From: Falciphora oryzae
Lineage: Eukaryota > Ascomycota > Sordariomycetes > Magnaporthales > Magnaporthaceae
DNA: 64,000 nucleotides
Reading direction: 5' to 3'
NCBI GenBank assembly: GCA_000733355.1
Contig: JNVV01000089.1
Location: 30,083 to 94,082, forward strand
In this document: one piece after another, positions 9,567-22,340 of the stretch
Layout: every line of letters starts with the position of its first letter
Numbering within the stretch: the stretch's first letter is position 1
Made by a program: the position numbers and the translations under genes
The notes under the pieces: generated by a model
What the model was told of the DNA's origin: nothing
Database searches by the model: none
The model's input: only the letters and a program-made list of their open reading frames with translations

Positions 9567-12500
9567 ATGTCGGACTTTGACGATTTCGTTGATATTAACG
9601 ACCTAAGCTAGGACGAGGATCCAGGAACGGGAATATCCACCCTTCCCTTTGGACGCGAGCAACCTACCCCTAATAACCCTCGTGGATACCTTAACTTTAG
9701 TATCTACAGCGTTGCATCCTATACTCGTTCGCAGCTCGCCTATTACGTAACGCGAAATTGCATCCCTACCAAAATCCTGCCACAGTTCCAAAAAGCACTT
9801 GTAAAACGGAAGGCAGTTCGCGAGGCCTTTGGCCTTTTAAACGATTCGAACGATCCAAATCGCCCTAACCACGAGCCTTAAGTTCCGGTTCGTTCCCAAA
9901 GTTTAACCCCAAGGCAGTACGGCCAAAAGGTCAACCGCCCGTTAGGAAAACCCGGCAACCAGTCGATACCCCGGGCACCGTCGTACCACACCCTGGTGAG
10001 GGAGGACGACGAAAAAGACGATATCTTTTTTTCGTACGATAAAAATAAAGGCAGTTACAAGATTTTATAGAAAATGCCCAAACTGAAGCTTCCAAATTTA
10101 ATGCAGGATTTCGATTATTAGGAAAGCAAATTTGACCTTACGTTCGAAGCCAACTTTAACGGTTTTACTACGGCCAAATTACGTATCGCAGCCGCTATTA
10201 AAACTTTCGATAGCGACCTTAATTCCGCTTATAACGGCTCGCGTAAAGCTAGTCCGGTATTGGGCCTACATTGGCGCAAAATCATGCGATGGCTCCGTAA
10301 TACTACATTGCGAGGAGATTTTTTACTCCTAAAGGCTACTAACGATTTATAGCAATTTATGTAAAAAAACAACGAAAACCTTAGTGTTTTTGCAATACGG
10401 TACCGACGTATATGCGGCGAAATAGAACAAACAGCAAATATCAACAGCTACGTTATCCGTTTAGTCCCTGCCTTAAAAGTCCAAGTCACCCGCGGAATGC
10501 ATCACAAAGCGGAAACTTTAGAAGACCTCGTCGCCATAGCCTAAATCCTTTGGGATACCCTAGGTACGGGTGCTCGCGCCCCGTACGACGAGAAAAAAGA
10601 TTCTCATAAATCCTCCCACAAAAAGGACCAAAAGGAATCGAATAAAGACGGGAAGCACAAATTTCGAAGCAAGCAAAAGGGGCGTAACCAACGCAACGGC
10701 AATAGCAAAAGCAACGGACGCTCGACGCTTTTAAACGCCGAACGCTAACGACGCCGGGACGAAAGCGTATGCCTTAAATGCGGCAAACCTAACCATATAG
10801 CGAAAGATTGCAAAAACCCCTTTTCCGTTACCAAATTTTCAACTAAGGAAAGCGAATCCCCTTAGGGGGAAAAAGCTAAAATCAACTCCTTAAAGCGCCG
10901 GAAAAAGGAAAGTGGAAAAAAGCAAAGCAAAAAGCGCTAAAAAAAACTAAAAGGGAACCCGGTTATCCCCGCACCGACGTTCCGTAACGATTAAATACGC
11001 ACAGCCCCTGCGTTCGTTATTAAAGGAACCGTTAGCTTTTCCAACGGCGGCCCGAAAGTTAAAGTCGAGGTCGGTTTAAATACGTTCGCTAAAGTTAATA
11101 CCGTTTTTATCACCTTTTGCAAATCCCTAGGCTATAAGCTATGCAGCCGTTTTAAACACGATTATTAATCCCTTACTTTCGCCGCCGCAAGCGATTAGGG
11201 CGTTAAAACTTATGGTATTTACTATTTACGATTAAGCCTTTATAACTAAAATGGCATTCCGGTGGAAGTTATCCGGCCATTCCTCGCTATTAAACGAAAT
11301 TTAGCAAACGCCCCTATTTTTATAGGCATGCCACTAATGCGGGAACTGGCTATAAACCTCCACCCGGCTAAAAGCACCTGGTGTTTTAACCAACGTCCTC
11401 GCATTTATTAACTATCCGCATACCATTTCCAAAAAAAGCTTTTAAACTAAAAATCGCGTATTTGTTTGTTCCTTTCGCTTTAACCCTTTTATCGGCAGCA
11501 CCGGGGAGGACGACCTTTTTAAGGACCGTTTAAACGAACCGCCAAATTTAAAAAACGTCCTTGTAAGTTTACGGATAAGTTACTTTAACGTATTCGACGT
11601 CCGCAAAAGGAAAATGCTTTTAAAGCATGGCTACGGTAACCATGCCATCGATTTGCTTCCGGGCAAAAAGCCCCCGTAAAAGCAAATTTACCATTTATTT
11701 CCAGCTAAATCGACGGCATTCCAGAAGTACCTTACCGATACCCTCGCACAAAGCATTATCCGCAAGTTATAGTTACTAACAAAAGCCCTTATTATTTTCG
11801 TCCCGAAAAAAAACGGCACGTTACGATTATGCGTTAACTATCGAGGATTTAACGATATTACTATCAAAAATAAAGCACCGCTTCCGTTAATCGGAAAAAT
11901 GCTCAACCGTTTAAACGGTACCAAGTGCTTGTTTAAAATCGACCTCGTTAATACGTATTACCAATTTCGCATTAAAAAGGGGGACGAATGGAAAACCGCG
12001 TTCCGTATTAAGTACGGGCATTACGAGTACCTCGTGCTACCGTTCGGATTTACTAACGCCCCGGCATCGTTCCAAACCTATATCAATAAAGCCCTACGGG
12101 GCCTAATGGACGATTTCGTTATCGTTTATTTAAACGATATCCTTATTTACTCTAGTAGTAAAAAGGAGCATTAGCACTACCTAAAGCTGGTTTTGGATCG
12201 ACTTCGTAGCTTTAAGCTTTATGCCAATCCTAAAAAGTGCACCTTTTTCCAGCAAGAACTTAAGTTCCTAGGTTTTATCGTTAACACCGAAAGGCTTAAA
12301 ATGGATCCTGCGCGTGTTTAGGTCGTCCGCAAATGGATCGACTACCCATTTCGTACGTATAAAGACATCCAGGTTTTTATGGGATTTTGCAACTTTTATT
12401 AACGGTTTATCTACGGCTTTTCCCGCATGGCGAAACCTTTGCACGACCTATTGCAAGAAATGAAAAACGGACGCAAGCTAAACCAAATAGGCCATTATTA

Positions 12501-13600
12501 GCAGGAGCCCTAACAGCAGGCATTTAAGGACCTAATTAACGCGTTTATAACCGCACCAATGCTGCGGCATTACGACCCGACTTTACCATTACGGGTTGAA
12601 ACGGACGCTTTTAATTTTGCTATAGCAGGCATTTTATCGCAAAAGCACGACGGTTAGTGGCACCCTATAGCCTACTGGTCCTAAAAGTTTAAAGGTGCCG
12701 AAATTCGGTATTTTGTGTACGATAAGGAACTTTTCGCAATAGTGGGAAGTTTTTGCCATTAGCGATATTACCTTAAAAAGGCGCAAGCCACGGAGGTGTT
12801 TTCGGATTATAAAAACCTTAAGGCTTTTATAAAGCAAAAGCGTTTAAACGGACGATAGGTACGCTAGCTATTGCAGTTAGTACTTTACGATTTCGAAATT
12901 AAATATCGGCTAAGGTTTTTAAACCCAGCCGACGTTCCGTTTCGTCGGCCGGATTATATGGACGGTCGCGAAAAAGGATAGGAAACTTTTATTAAAAAAC
13001 TTTTGCTAACGCTATCTAATAAAATAGGTCGGGAACAAAACGTGTTTGTTTATAAGCAGTACGCAAAAAACACTGCCGAAGGAGCGTCGCTTAATAAACC
13101 TCCCTAGCTAGTAAGCGCAAAAAGCGCACCTAACGAGCGATCCCTTAGAAATTTTATTTTTAACCGGCGAAGCGAGCGGGATAGCGTACGTTTAGCATAA
13201 CTTACGTTAGCCGACGATCCAAACGCCTTTAAGGTTATCCATGCCTTACAAATGCAATTTGTTATTCGTTAAAAGGCACGCACTGCTTTAGATTAGCTTA
13301 AAAGCAGCGTAACTACGGATTCCCCGGAAGAGATCCCAACGCCGCTAAGGAAATGGATTGGGAACGTATAAAAGCGGGATCCGGCGAGCATAAATTTGCT
13401 TAAAAAGCTAACAGTAATTAAGAAGCCCCGCCTGGCAGTATTTGACGTGAAATATATCGTACCGTACCGAGATATTGCGATAACGATTTGGTAGCAAAGA
13501 GCATCGTGCTTTTACCTAGCTAACGGTAACGAGTTAATTTTCCGGGGAAATTAGGTTTATATCCCTGCAGACGAGGCTTTAAGGACCGAAATCTTAAAAC
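9567..13600 (+). pseudogene. gypsy gag-pol relic: zinc knuckle, reverse transcriptase, RNase H
   Basis: The frame starts at ATG 9567 (MSDFDDFVDIND) and is recognisable through many TAG/TAA codons. A CCHC knuckle (CLKCGKPNHIAKDC) lies at 10770-10811. The reverse transcriptase includes FKIDLVNTYYQFRIKKGDEWKT, VLPFGFTNAPASFQ and the catalytic box at 12127-12138, which reads YLND instead of YLDD. That change is a G-to-A and would kill catalysis. FLGFIVN and the RNase H segment ETDAFNFAIAGILSQ follow. The relic breaks off at 13615 where the LINE is inserted and resumes at 21051. This is a retrotransposon polyprotein relic and is described only. Confidence 0.88.
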
Positions 13601-13769
13601 AGTTTTACGACTTCCAAAAAAAAAACGCTGGTTGGACCTTTGCAGACGCGCATCCGGTCAGCCCTTCGAAATAATCCAAATCTGACTTCAGAACCGGAAT
13701 CCACGTATCCGACTCCCCCCCGAGCCGATGCCGCAGGCGGCGCGCGCCGGCGGCGCGGGGTTGGAATCG

Positions 13770-15095
13770 ATGGAAGTCGATTCTGGCCTCGCGGCTAGCC
13801 GACACGCATTCGCGAACGACCCGCCCGACGCGCCTCAGGGCGCGTCGGGAAGCAGGACCTCCCCCGACCCGGGACCGCATCGCAACCGCTAGGAAACTAA
13901 CCTGTTGGAAATCAAAGACAAGCTGGAGCCCCTTGTGATTCGTGGCAAGTTGCCGGAAGTCCTGCAGCTGATCAGAGAGCTGATCAACACCGAAACCGAA
14001 GCGGTGGCGGCGCGCCAACGCGACGCAGCCAAAGACGGACCGATCATAACAAAGACCCTCGAAACATTTAAAATCGACATTCTTACCGAAGTAAAAAACG
14101 CCCTCGCCGGTAACAGCAAAAAGTCCTACGCCGCCGCAGCGTCCCACGGGCTAGCGCCCGGGGGACGGAGCGCACCCGAACCGAACCCCCTCCGATAGAA
14201 CACCTTCCACCCCCCACCCCGATTTATCCCGGCCAAATTGGAGCGAAAAGTTACGATCGCCGTAGGAGAAATGCCCCCTCCGCTGAGGGGCAGATCATAC
14301 GAAAAGATACTGCAAGCGGTCCGGACCCACGTCGGGGACGGACCGAGGGGCATACGCACCCTACCGAGCGGTGACGTGGTGGTTACATTTACGAACAGCG
14401 CGGAGGAATACAAAAAAAGGACGGCGTGGATTAAAGCCGTATTCGGGGACTAGGCCCAGCTTCGGGAACGAACCGTAAACGTGGTGATTCGAGGCTTTAA
14501 AATGGAAACTTTCCCTACGGACCCGGAAGAACTAACGACAGCCCTAAACGCCGAAAATAAAAACGCGAACATACGGTCGGTTCACGTTTGGCCCCCGAGG
14601 AACAACATAGGATACGCGATCGTGCTGGCCAGAATCGGGAACGCGTTGGCAGCGGACCTATGCTGCATATAAGGAGTTGCATACCGGGCGGAAATCCACA
14701 ATTGCGAACCATACGCTCTAAAGTCGAAGGCAACCCAATGCTTTAACTACTACCAGTAGGGACACAGACAGAAGTTTTGCTATAAACCGAGCCGGTGCCT
14801 TTATTGCGCCGGGCCGAAGCACTAAGGAGGCGAGACGGAGTGCGCGGCGCACCCCAGATAAGCGGCGGAGAGGCCGAAGTGCGTGAACTGCGACGGACCG
14901 CACCCGGCGTTCCGCCGGAGCTGCGGCACCGCGCAACAAGCAATTGAGAGAGCTAGGGAGGCGTATAAGAACAGGCCAAGGAGGTTCGCCCTGGAAGCCG
15001 GAGGGTTCAGGGCCAGCCAAACGACGAACATCCCGCTGTTCCAAAACCGCATGATAGCCGGCATCGGAGCGGGAGCGAACCCCAATAAAAGATAA
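13770..15095 (+). pseudogene. LINE ORF1 (gag-like, zinc knuckles) with seven in-frame stops
   Basis: The frame starts at ATG 13770 (MEVDSGLAASRHAF) and runs 442 codons. It is interrupted by four TAG and three TAA codons and no TGA. The C-terminal part carries three CCHC-like knuckles, including CLYCAGPKH and CVNCDGPHPAFRRSC, as in Tad/I-clade ORF1 nucleic-acid-binding proteins. The N-terminal half is charged and helical (LEPLVIRGKLPEVLQLIREL). The frame is preserved without indels. Confidence 0.8.
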
Positions 15096-15412
15096 AGAAC
15101 AGACGGAGAAAAAGAGATAACACCGACGCCAATAGGAAGACGACCGGTGGGGAGACCCCCGGGATCGATATCACTAAGGGGCCGGACATTTACCAGGCCG
15201 CCACCGGCGGCGGGCGCCCGGTATCAGCAAACCACAATAAAAACGGGGGTTAGAAATAGCTCCCCGTTATCGAGGCCCCCAGTAACTACGGACGAATAAA
15301 TACAGGCGGCCACGGCAAAACAGATGAACCTCCCCCCCTCCTCATCCGAACCGACCCCGACCATAACGAGCGCAATCACCTTTAAAAGCCAGCAACAAAC
15401 CGCCGAATCCAT

Positions 15413-18400
15413 ATGGTAATTTCTATACTATATTGGAACATGGGGAAGGGTAGCAGCCGGGAAAATACCCCCCTTTTCAGCAGAAAACAGTACGACATAA
15501 TCGCCATCCAGGAACCGGAGCTGGATAGGTACGGAAACTTTAAAAAGCCAGCAGGCTGCCAGTACGAAATAGTATACCACCAAGCGAACATAAGGTCCAA
15601 CGCGGCGTTATACGTACACCAAAAACTTGACCCCGCTTCGTGGTCGAGCCGGAGCGGATATAACTGGGCAGCAATTACACTACAATTACCAATCGGAAGC
15701 ATAAACATCTATTCGATATATTCACCAAACCCCAGAACCTTAGGAGTATGGAACACACCACTTTAAAAAATTACCACGTACCCACCCCGGCAGCACGCCG
15801 TGCTAATGGGGGATTTTAACCTCCACTACCTAATGTGGGATATATACAATAAAAAAAACGAAAAAACCGAAACACTCCTAGCGCTAGCGAAACGGTGGAA
15901 CCTCAAACTCGCCACGCCATACGGCGAGGTTACAAAAGAACGAAAAGGGGAAAGGGAAAGCACGATAAACCACGCCTGGGTTTCAGACTCGTTGGTCGTT
16001 TATTACGAAGGAAAAGACCTAAAAATAGGAGGGTTTAACCACCACCCACAGGTAATCAAGATCGAGATAGGGTAGGAACCGCTCCGGCAGCGCTAAACCG
16101 AAAGCTGGGTATAGAAGGAGGTCGACACCGACCCAAAGAACGACAAGAGGAAGGCTTTGTACCTCGCGGAACAATTTATCCAAATAGGCGATATCATTAT
16201 AAAGGAGGAACTAAACGAAGCCGTTGACGCGCTGATAGAATAGCTTACCAGGGTCGCAAACGAACTGGCACCGAGGCGCAAGGCGGCAACCAAATTTAAA
16301 CCAGCACCCTATTGGACGACCAAACTGACGATACTGTTAAAGGAAACGAAACGGTGCCGGCGCAAATACACCCGGGACAAAACACAAGCAAGCCACAACA
16401 AATTAAAGGAAGCAAACAAGGCCTTTATTAAGGAAAAAAGGAAGGCCGCAAACGCATATTGGAGAGGGTTTATTAAGGATATATTAAAAAATCGTAAGGC
16501 TACGTTTTGGAACGTCGAAAGGTGGGCAAAACTAAGGAGCCACCGCAGGCGAAACCCCACCAGGCTACCGGACCTGGCCCGCCCCGGGCCAGGACTGGGG
16601 GAGGCAAATACACACGAAAAAAAAGCGAGTATCCTAGCGACCAAATTTTACCCCAACCCCCTTGCAAACCTTTCCGATATCGAAAATACATCGTTCGAAG
16701 ACGAAACGTTCGAAAACGCTTTCGAAATGGACAATAGCGTGGACGAGGACGGTAGCGCGGTGCACCAGGTCCTATCCCGGGTTAGGAATTGGAAAGCCCT
16801 AAGGCCTGACAACCTACCGAATGGACTGCTAAAAGCGTGCGGCGAACCTTGCTGGCAGGCATTATCAAAGCTGGCAAACGCCAGTTTCGAATTCGAGTAT
16901 TTCCCGAAGCGGTTCCGGGAAGCACTTACGGTTGTAATCCCTAAGCCCGAAAAAACAGTTACGGAGAGGAAAACGGCAGGGGGCTGGAGACCGATAGCAC
17001 TCCTGTCCTTAATTTCGAAAGTTTTCGAAGCTATTGTGGGATAAAATATCGCTACCGAGGCGGAAGCGAGGGGATTCCTACCCGATAGCCAGATGGGAAA
17101 CAGAGCCAACCGGAGCACAGAACTGGCAATCCGACAAGTCACGGAGTCGGTAATTACAGCGTGGAACCATGGCGCTACCGCATCGTTACTGCAGCTGGAC
17201 CTCTCAGGCGCCTTTGATAGCGTAAACCACGTGAGGCTTTTAGATACATTAAAAAAACAGGGGTTCCTACCAGAAACAGTGAGATGGATTAGAAGCTGGC
17301 TTACAGGGAGGACGGCACGTCTCCGGTTCGATGGAGACACGTCAGCAACAATCCCAGTCCACGCGGGAATACCTCAGGGGTCGCCCCTATCACCCATTTT
17401 ATTTATCCTTTACATCGCGTCATTATATAAAAAGCTGGAAGCGATACCGGGAATTACGGTCGTTGGCTTCGCCGACGACACAAACCCTTTGGCCACAGCC
17501 GGGACCACGGCGGAAACGTGCCACCTCCTTACACGTGCGTAGGAAATATACCAAAGATGGGCAGCCAAAACAGGAATGTCTTTTAACGCAGCAAAGACGG
17601 AGCTGATCCATTTCTCCAAAACGCCGAACCCGTCCCGGGTTCGGCTAGGTGACAGCGAGGTTGCACCAAACGAATTTGCAAAATTCCTAGGGGTTTGGCT
17701 CGACCGAAAATTGAACTTCCAGGCACACCTGGAGAAGGCTAAAGGCAAATAGGAACGACAACAGCTGGCTTTAACCAAACTCGCGGCGGCAACGTAGGGG
17801 AGCAACCTCGCTAAAGCAAAACAACTGTACGCGGTGGTATACCGCAACGCGCTGGCGTATGGAGCAACGGCGTTCCACCTACCAACGGAGGTTAGGGGAC
17901 GGCCCCGAAGCGTTATTAAAAAGCTTGCGAAAAAACAGCGGGCTTGTTTGAGGGTGGTGGCGGGGGCATACCGAGCGACATCCCTAGCGCATTTGGAAAT
18001 AGAGACCTACACCCCACCCCTGGATTTATACCTGAACGAAAGGGTGCTTAATACTGAAAAAAGATAGGGAGATACTAGGATAACGGAAATGGTGAACAAA
18101 GCTACCGAAAGGGTAACGGAGTGGCTCCGATTTAATAGGTTCAGGCAATTTAAAAAAAGACCGCACCCACATAGCGGGATTGCGAAGAGAGAATAGGCAA
18201 CAAAATGGGACAGGAACGATATAAAACCGGAACTACGCCGGCGCGAGCTAAGCTCCGAAAACAACTAGAAGCTACGCAACAAGCACAAAAGGCATTGGAA
18301 CCCAAACGTTACCCTTGAGTGGAAGCTTAAAGCGAAGTGCGCGGCTGAGACCGCTAGGAGGGCGAACCGACACCGGGGCATTTGCCCCGCCAACGACGCC

Positions 18401-18796
18401 CAGTTTACGGAGGAAGTCCTGGAGTACCACGAAAAGCTGCCAAAAACCCACAGCTCCCTGGCAATCCAGATTCGCACAGAAAAACTAGGATTAAATGCCT
18501 TCCTTTTTAGCAGGAATATACCCGACGCGGTAACGCCCCTATGCGAGTGCGGGAGCGGGCAGAAAGAAACAGCATGGTACGTGTTAATACAATGTGCCAA
18601 ATGGGACTGGGCGCGGACCGGTACCGGTTTGGATTTGGTTTTAGGCCGAAAAGCATACTTCGAGATGTGGGAAAAAGGCGAAAGAATATACGCGATCGTA
18701 TCAAAAATGATGTTTCGCACAGGGAGATTATTAGATTTCAGGGCAGCGAAAAAGCTAAAGCGCATCGAAAAGGAGAGAAAAGCGGCAACGCGATAA
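15413..18796 (+). pseudogene. LINE ORF2: endonuclease and reverse transcriptase, 12 in-frame stops
   Basis: The 1128-codon frame begins MVISILYWNMGKG. An APE-type endonuclease is recognisable from the N-terminal WNM, IAIQEPEL and LMGDFNLHYLMWD. The reverse transcriptase has GWRPIALLSLISKVFE, LQLDLSGAFDSVNH, GIPQGSPLSPILF and the catalytic FADDT. A C-terminal CxC...C segment (LCECGSGQKETAWYVLIQC) fits the Tad-type zinc finger. The interruptions are nine TAG and three TAA codons, with no TGA. The catalytic FADD is intact although the gene is dead. Confidence 0.9.
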
Positions 18797-18933
18797 ACAG
18801 AACGCCACTAAGCCGGACTAGAACACTTACCGGAAGCCGTATAAAGAAAAACGCCGAACGAAAGCACCAAGAAAAAGGACAAAAGAAAAAGCAGAACCAG
18901 GATAGGGACCGAGCCGCACCAGAAACGAAGCCA

Positions 18934-20179
18934 TCACTTATCGTCGTTATTATTACCCTCGTCGTCCATATCCCGAGACATTTCATTGGCAACCTCCTTC
19001 CGGGCATCCCGAAGGTATTTATTAAAGGTATCGGGGACCTTCGACTTCTTATCGAGCATTTCGAACTGGCAAAAAAAAACGGTTAACGGGCCGGAACAAG
19101 AACGGAAAAGAAGCGAAACGAAGGGACGCACGCGGAACTTGGCACGCTCTAAAGCCAACTTCTCCATCTTCAAACGATTAAACTGATCCCACTGGGAAAC
19201 CAGGGCGGAAGCCCAGCCAAAAAAAGCCTAAGCTGGAGGAACCATGTTGCCGGACGGGGACCGGACCAAAGCAGAGCTACCACCGGCAACGGAGGAAAGG
19301 ACATTGCCCAAACCGACAGGAAACGGAAAGGGACGGGAAGAACCCGAACCAGAGGGGACACCGGAACGTTTGCCAAGGTCCTTCGCAGCGCGCGAATAGG
19401 CGGCGATGGCGTCAACTAGGACGCTGTAAGCTTTCTATTACAAACAAACAACCAAGGTTAGCTAAGGGAACGCCGGAATTAGGGCGGAACAAAGGCGGGA
19501 CAAACCCAAGCACGAGTCTCCTCGGCGGGAAACGCGACGTCGAAAGCAGCCTTATCCTTAGGCAGGACAAAGATATACTTGGTATGCGCTTTAAGCACAT
19601 AAGCGACGGCCTCCTCGGTTCCAACGGGAGGCTACCGGGTCGTAAGCGAAACGGAATCGGGAAAAAAAGGGAATGGAGGAGGAAAACTCACCTACTGGCA
19701 GGAGCCGCGAAAAGCGCTGCAAAAAGCGCAGGTTAAACCCTTAGTATCTACGAAAAGAAGGTCAGCACCGAGCAGGGAACGGAGCGGAAAAGGGACGCAC
19801 TCGACCGGTAGCTGCAGGCCCGGATGGCGCCGGCACCTTCGGTGCCGTTCGCCAAACGCTAAAGGCAACTAACACAAATGGTAACTTTGGGATTGAGAGA
19901 AAAGTCAGCAAAACGACGGGGAAAAGAGCCGGAGGAGGAGCGGCAACGTACGACTTCAGCTGCGAGTATAAGACGTGACCTAAGGGAACCTTTAAAGCGG
20001 CGCTGTATTCTACCTAATGGTAGAGGCGATACGGCTACAAAATAACGGAGTTAGCGAAAGGAGCGCAAGCGTAAATGAAGCGGGAGAGGAACGCTTACGG
20101 CTTTAAGGCGAGGATTGACGGATTCGGGGACCTCGTCGCCGCCGTCGTTTTGACGCGGAGAAACAGGCGCGGCAGACAT
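18934..20179 (-). pseudogene. antisense, intron-bearing Cys-pair gene in the 3' region of the LINE
   Basis: On the strand opposite to the LINE ORFs, a spliced gene can be traced from ATG 20179 (MSAAPVSPRQNDGGDEVPES) to a TAA at 18934. Three fungal-type introns fit: 19632-19691 (GTGAGT...TAG), 19435-19505 (GTTTGT...CTAAC...AATAG) and 19066-19131 (GTGCGT...CCAG). They join GLTCAFCSAFRGSCQ, GTEEAVAYVLKAHTKY, AYSVLVDAIAAYSRAAKDLG, SQWDQFNRLKMEKLALER and FEMLDKKSKVPDTFNKYLRD. TAG codons replace CAG in places. The 5' exon structure between about 19780 and 20090 is unresolved. The family is unknown to me. It is either carried by the LINE or is a further nested insertion whose borders I cannot see. 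Confidence 0.55.
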
Positions 20180-21065
20180 AGTGGAGGAGCCGAAAGAAAA
20201 GACCGAAGCAAAGGAAATACCGGCAAAGTAAAGGCACGATCGCGTGCAGGAGAGCAGTGGCAGGTGTGGTAGTGGTAGTGGTAGTAAAGGTGAAAAAGAA
20301 AGGAAGGGAAAGAAAAAGACCTGGAGGAAGGAGGCCTATTTGTAGGCAGGGAAAGCGGGGCGGCACCGGGCCGCAAAAGGAAAGTGGAAAAAAGGTGACA
20401 GATCCGGAAGGCACGACCAACACCGTCGATAACACAGCGAAAAGCCACACCGGGCCCGAAACCCACGAGGACAAAAACAATAGCGTAACACAAAGCAAGC
20501 CACAAAGCCGGAACCGACCCGCAACCACGGAAGAGACCTCCCGAGGTGGAACCAAAAGCACCGTCCAGGAACCGGCCACTTCGGCCGAGGAAGGTGATTC
20601 ACCCCGAATCACAAACACAACAAACACACCGGGAAGCAAAAGCGGGCCGCCAGCGGCCCGGTTACCTCGGGGCAACAGCTGTCAACCAATAAAGGGACAG
20701 CCCCAATAGCGCCGCCTCGCCCGGAGGAAAGGGCGAGGCGGTAACGCCCCGGCCGCGGCACGATTTCCTTACGTCACTACATCACAATCACCCTTTTCCT
20801 TAAATCTACCTTTTTCCTTAAGTCACCCACAATCACAAGGACGCTCTCGCGCAAAGACCCTTAAAAAGCAGGCGTGGGAAGAAAAGCAGACGGCAGCACT
20901 GTTCAACACAGGAAGCACCGTATACGAAGAGCAGACATGGTTTTTCCGCCCAGGAGGCGGGCCGCTAGCGACCCGCCGCCAAAGGTTTTTACATATACAC
21001 TAGAAGAGGGACCGAGGTCTAATTAGACAGAACGGAGTATAACTAAATAAAGTTTTACGACTTCC

Positions 21066-21813
21066 TAGGAACCGGTTACTAGGGCGTAGCTAAAATTTTA
21101 AATTTTATCCAGCGCTTTTTTTAATGGGATGGAGTTAAGGGGGATATTACGGCATATGTAGCATCGTGCCTTTAATGCTAAAGGAAAGCGATTTATCGTT
21201 ATAAGCTTTACGGTAAATTTAAACCCCTACTACCGCTAAAAAACGGGCAGTTTATAAAAAAAATCTCTTTAGATTAGGTAACCGGCCTACCTAAAAGCAG
21301 GACGGCGGGTGGTTAGGTTTTTAACGCGATTTTCGTCGTCGTGTGCCGATTAACCAAATACGTGGTCCTTATCCCTACACGAGCTAACATAAGTGCAAAA
21401 TAGTTCGCAAAACTGTTTTTCGAACGTATCGAATGCGTATTCGGTACCCCCAAAAGCATCGTTAGCGATCGCGATAGCCGCATTACTAATAGCTTTTAAG
21501 AAAAAGTATATAAGCACCAAATCATTAAAAGACGTATGTCGACCGCTTATTATCCTTAAACGGACGGGCAAACGGAAATCCTTAACCGCGTTATCAAAAA
21601 CTACCTCCGCAACTATTACGCCGGTTCGGAAAACTCCTGGGTATTATTACTACCGTTAGCAGCTTACGCTTACAATAATAGTAAAAACTTTATTACAAAG
21701 CATTCGCCGTTCTATTTCCTGTACGGATCGGATTGCGAGATGCGGATTGATATCGCGGATAATATCCCTAAAGGGAGGGTACCCGCAGCAAAAAACCGCA
21801 TCGAACAACTTTA
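21066..21813 (+). pseudogene. gypsy integrase relic, first part
   Basis: The frame resumes after the LINE: FNAIFVVVCRLTKYVVLIP, ECVFGTPKSIVSDRDSRITN, then MSTAYYP and TDGQTEILNRVIKNYLRNY. This order is typical of a Ty3/gypsy integrase core. It is interrupted by TAG codons and ends at the solo LTR at 21814. Confidence 0.85.
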
Positions 21814-22340
21814 TGTAACACCCCACACAGAACCATGGCCAGCAGCCGCAGGGGACGCCACCGGTGACCACAAGGGAGGCCTCCGGGTGGTAGCCGGAGG
21901 GGCGCAAGCCCTGACGGATGTGCGGATCAGGAGAGTTTAACTTTGCGACACGCGCGCCGATCAGCCCCCGCAGATCAGCCCGGCCCGGAACCCTAAGAGG
22001 GACGAAACACATCCGGCTCCGACGGACGCCGCGGAGGAGGCAGTGTGCCGATAACAACCGAAAGGCAGGCCCCGACGGACGCCACGGAGGAGGAGGCGCG
22101 CCGACGACAGCCGAAGGACGGACGGAGGGCTAGAGCATAAGGAGGGCCCGAGAGACCCCCTGTGAAGGAGGTTGGGAGGGCAAGCTATCGTTTCTGTTTC
22201 TACCTACACCATAAACTTGTTGAGCCCTGCACGAATACAACTGTTAAGCTGCTGAACCTCTGAGACCTCCTTGCGAGAACCCCCCTTTTCCAGGCCTGAC
22301 ACTACTGTAGCTGGCTATAGTAGGGCCAAGGCCTGTTACA
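21814..22340 (+). repeat. solo LTR of the same gypsy family, inserted in the integrase
   Basis: This 527-bp LTR has the same TGTAACA...TGTTACA ends as the flanking LTRs and a 5-bp TSD CTTTA (21809-21813 and 22341-22345). Removing it and one CTTTA rejoins the integrase frame (IEQL to YALRKK). It is a separate later insertion reduced to a solo LTR by recombination, and it shows fewer RIP-type changes than LTR3. Confidence 0.93.

Larger units (their letters stand above)
13616..21050 (+). mobile_element. Tad-like LINE (non-LTR retrotransposon), RIP-decayed
   Basis: The 7.4-kb element is flanked by a perfect 15-bp duplication, AGTTTTACGACTTCC, at 13601-13615 and 21051-21065. It carries ORF1 (13770-15095), ORF2 (15413-18796) and an unusually long 2.25-kb 3' region ending in ACTAAATAA. 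Both ORFs keep a single frame from end to end and are broken only by stop codons. That fits point-mutation decay without indels. The target is the gypsy integrase region. Confidence 0.92.

Noticed and set aside
20257..20709. 150-codon plus-strand frame (Gly/Lys/Thr-rich) in the LINE 3' region
   Set aside because: It is probably the low-complexity promoter side of the antisense gene. It has an artefactual poly-Val start from a GGTAGT repeat and no domain.
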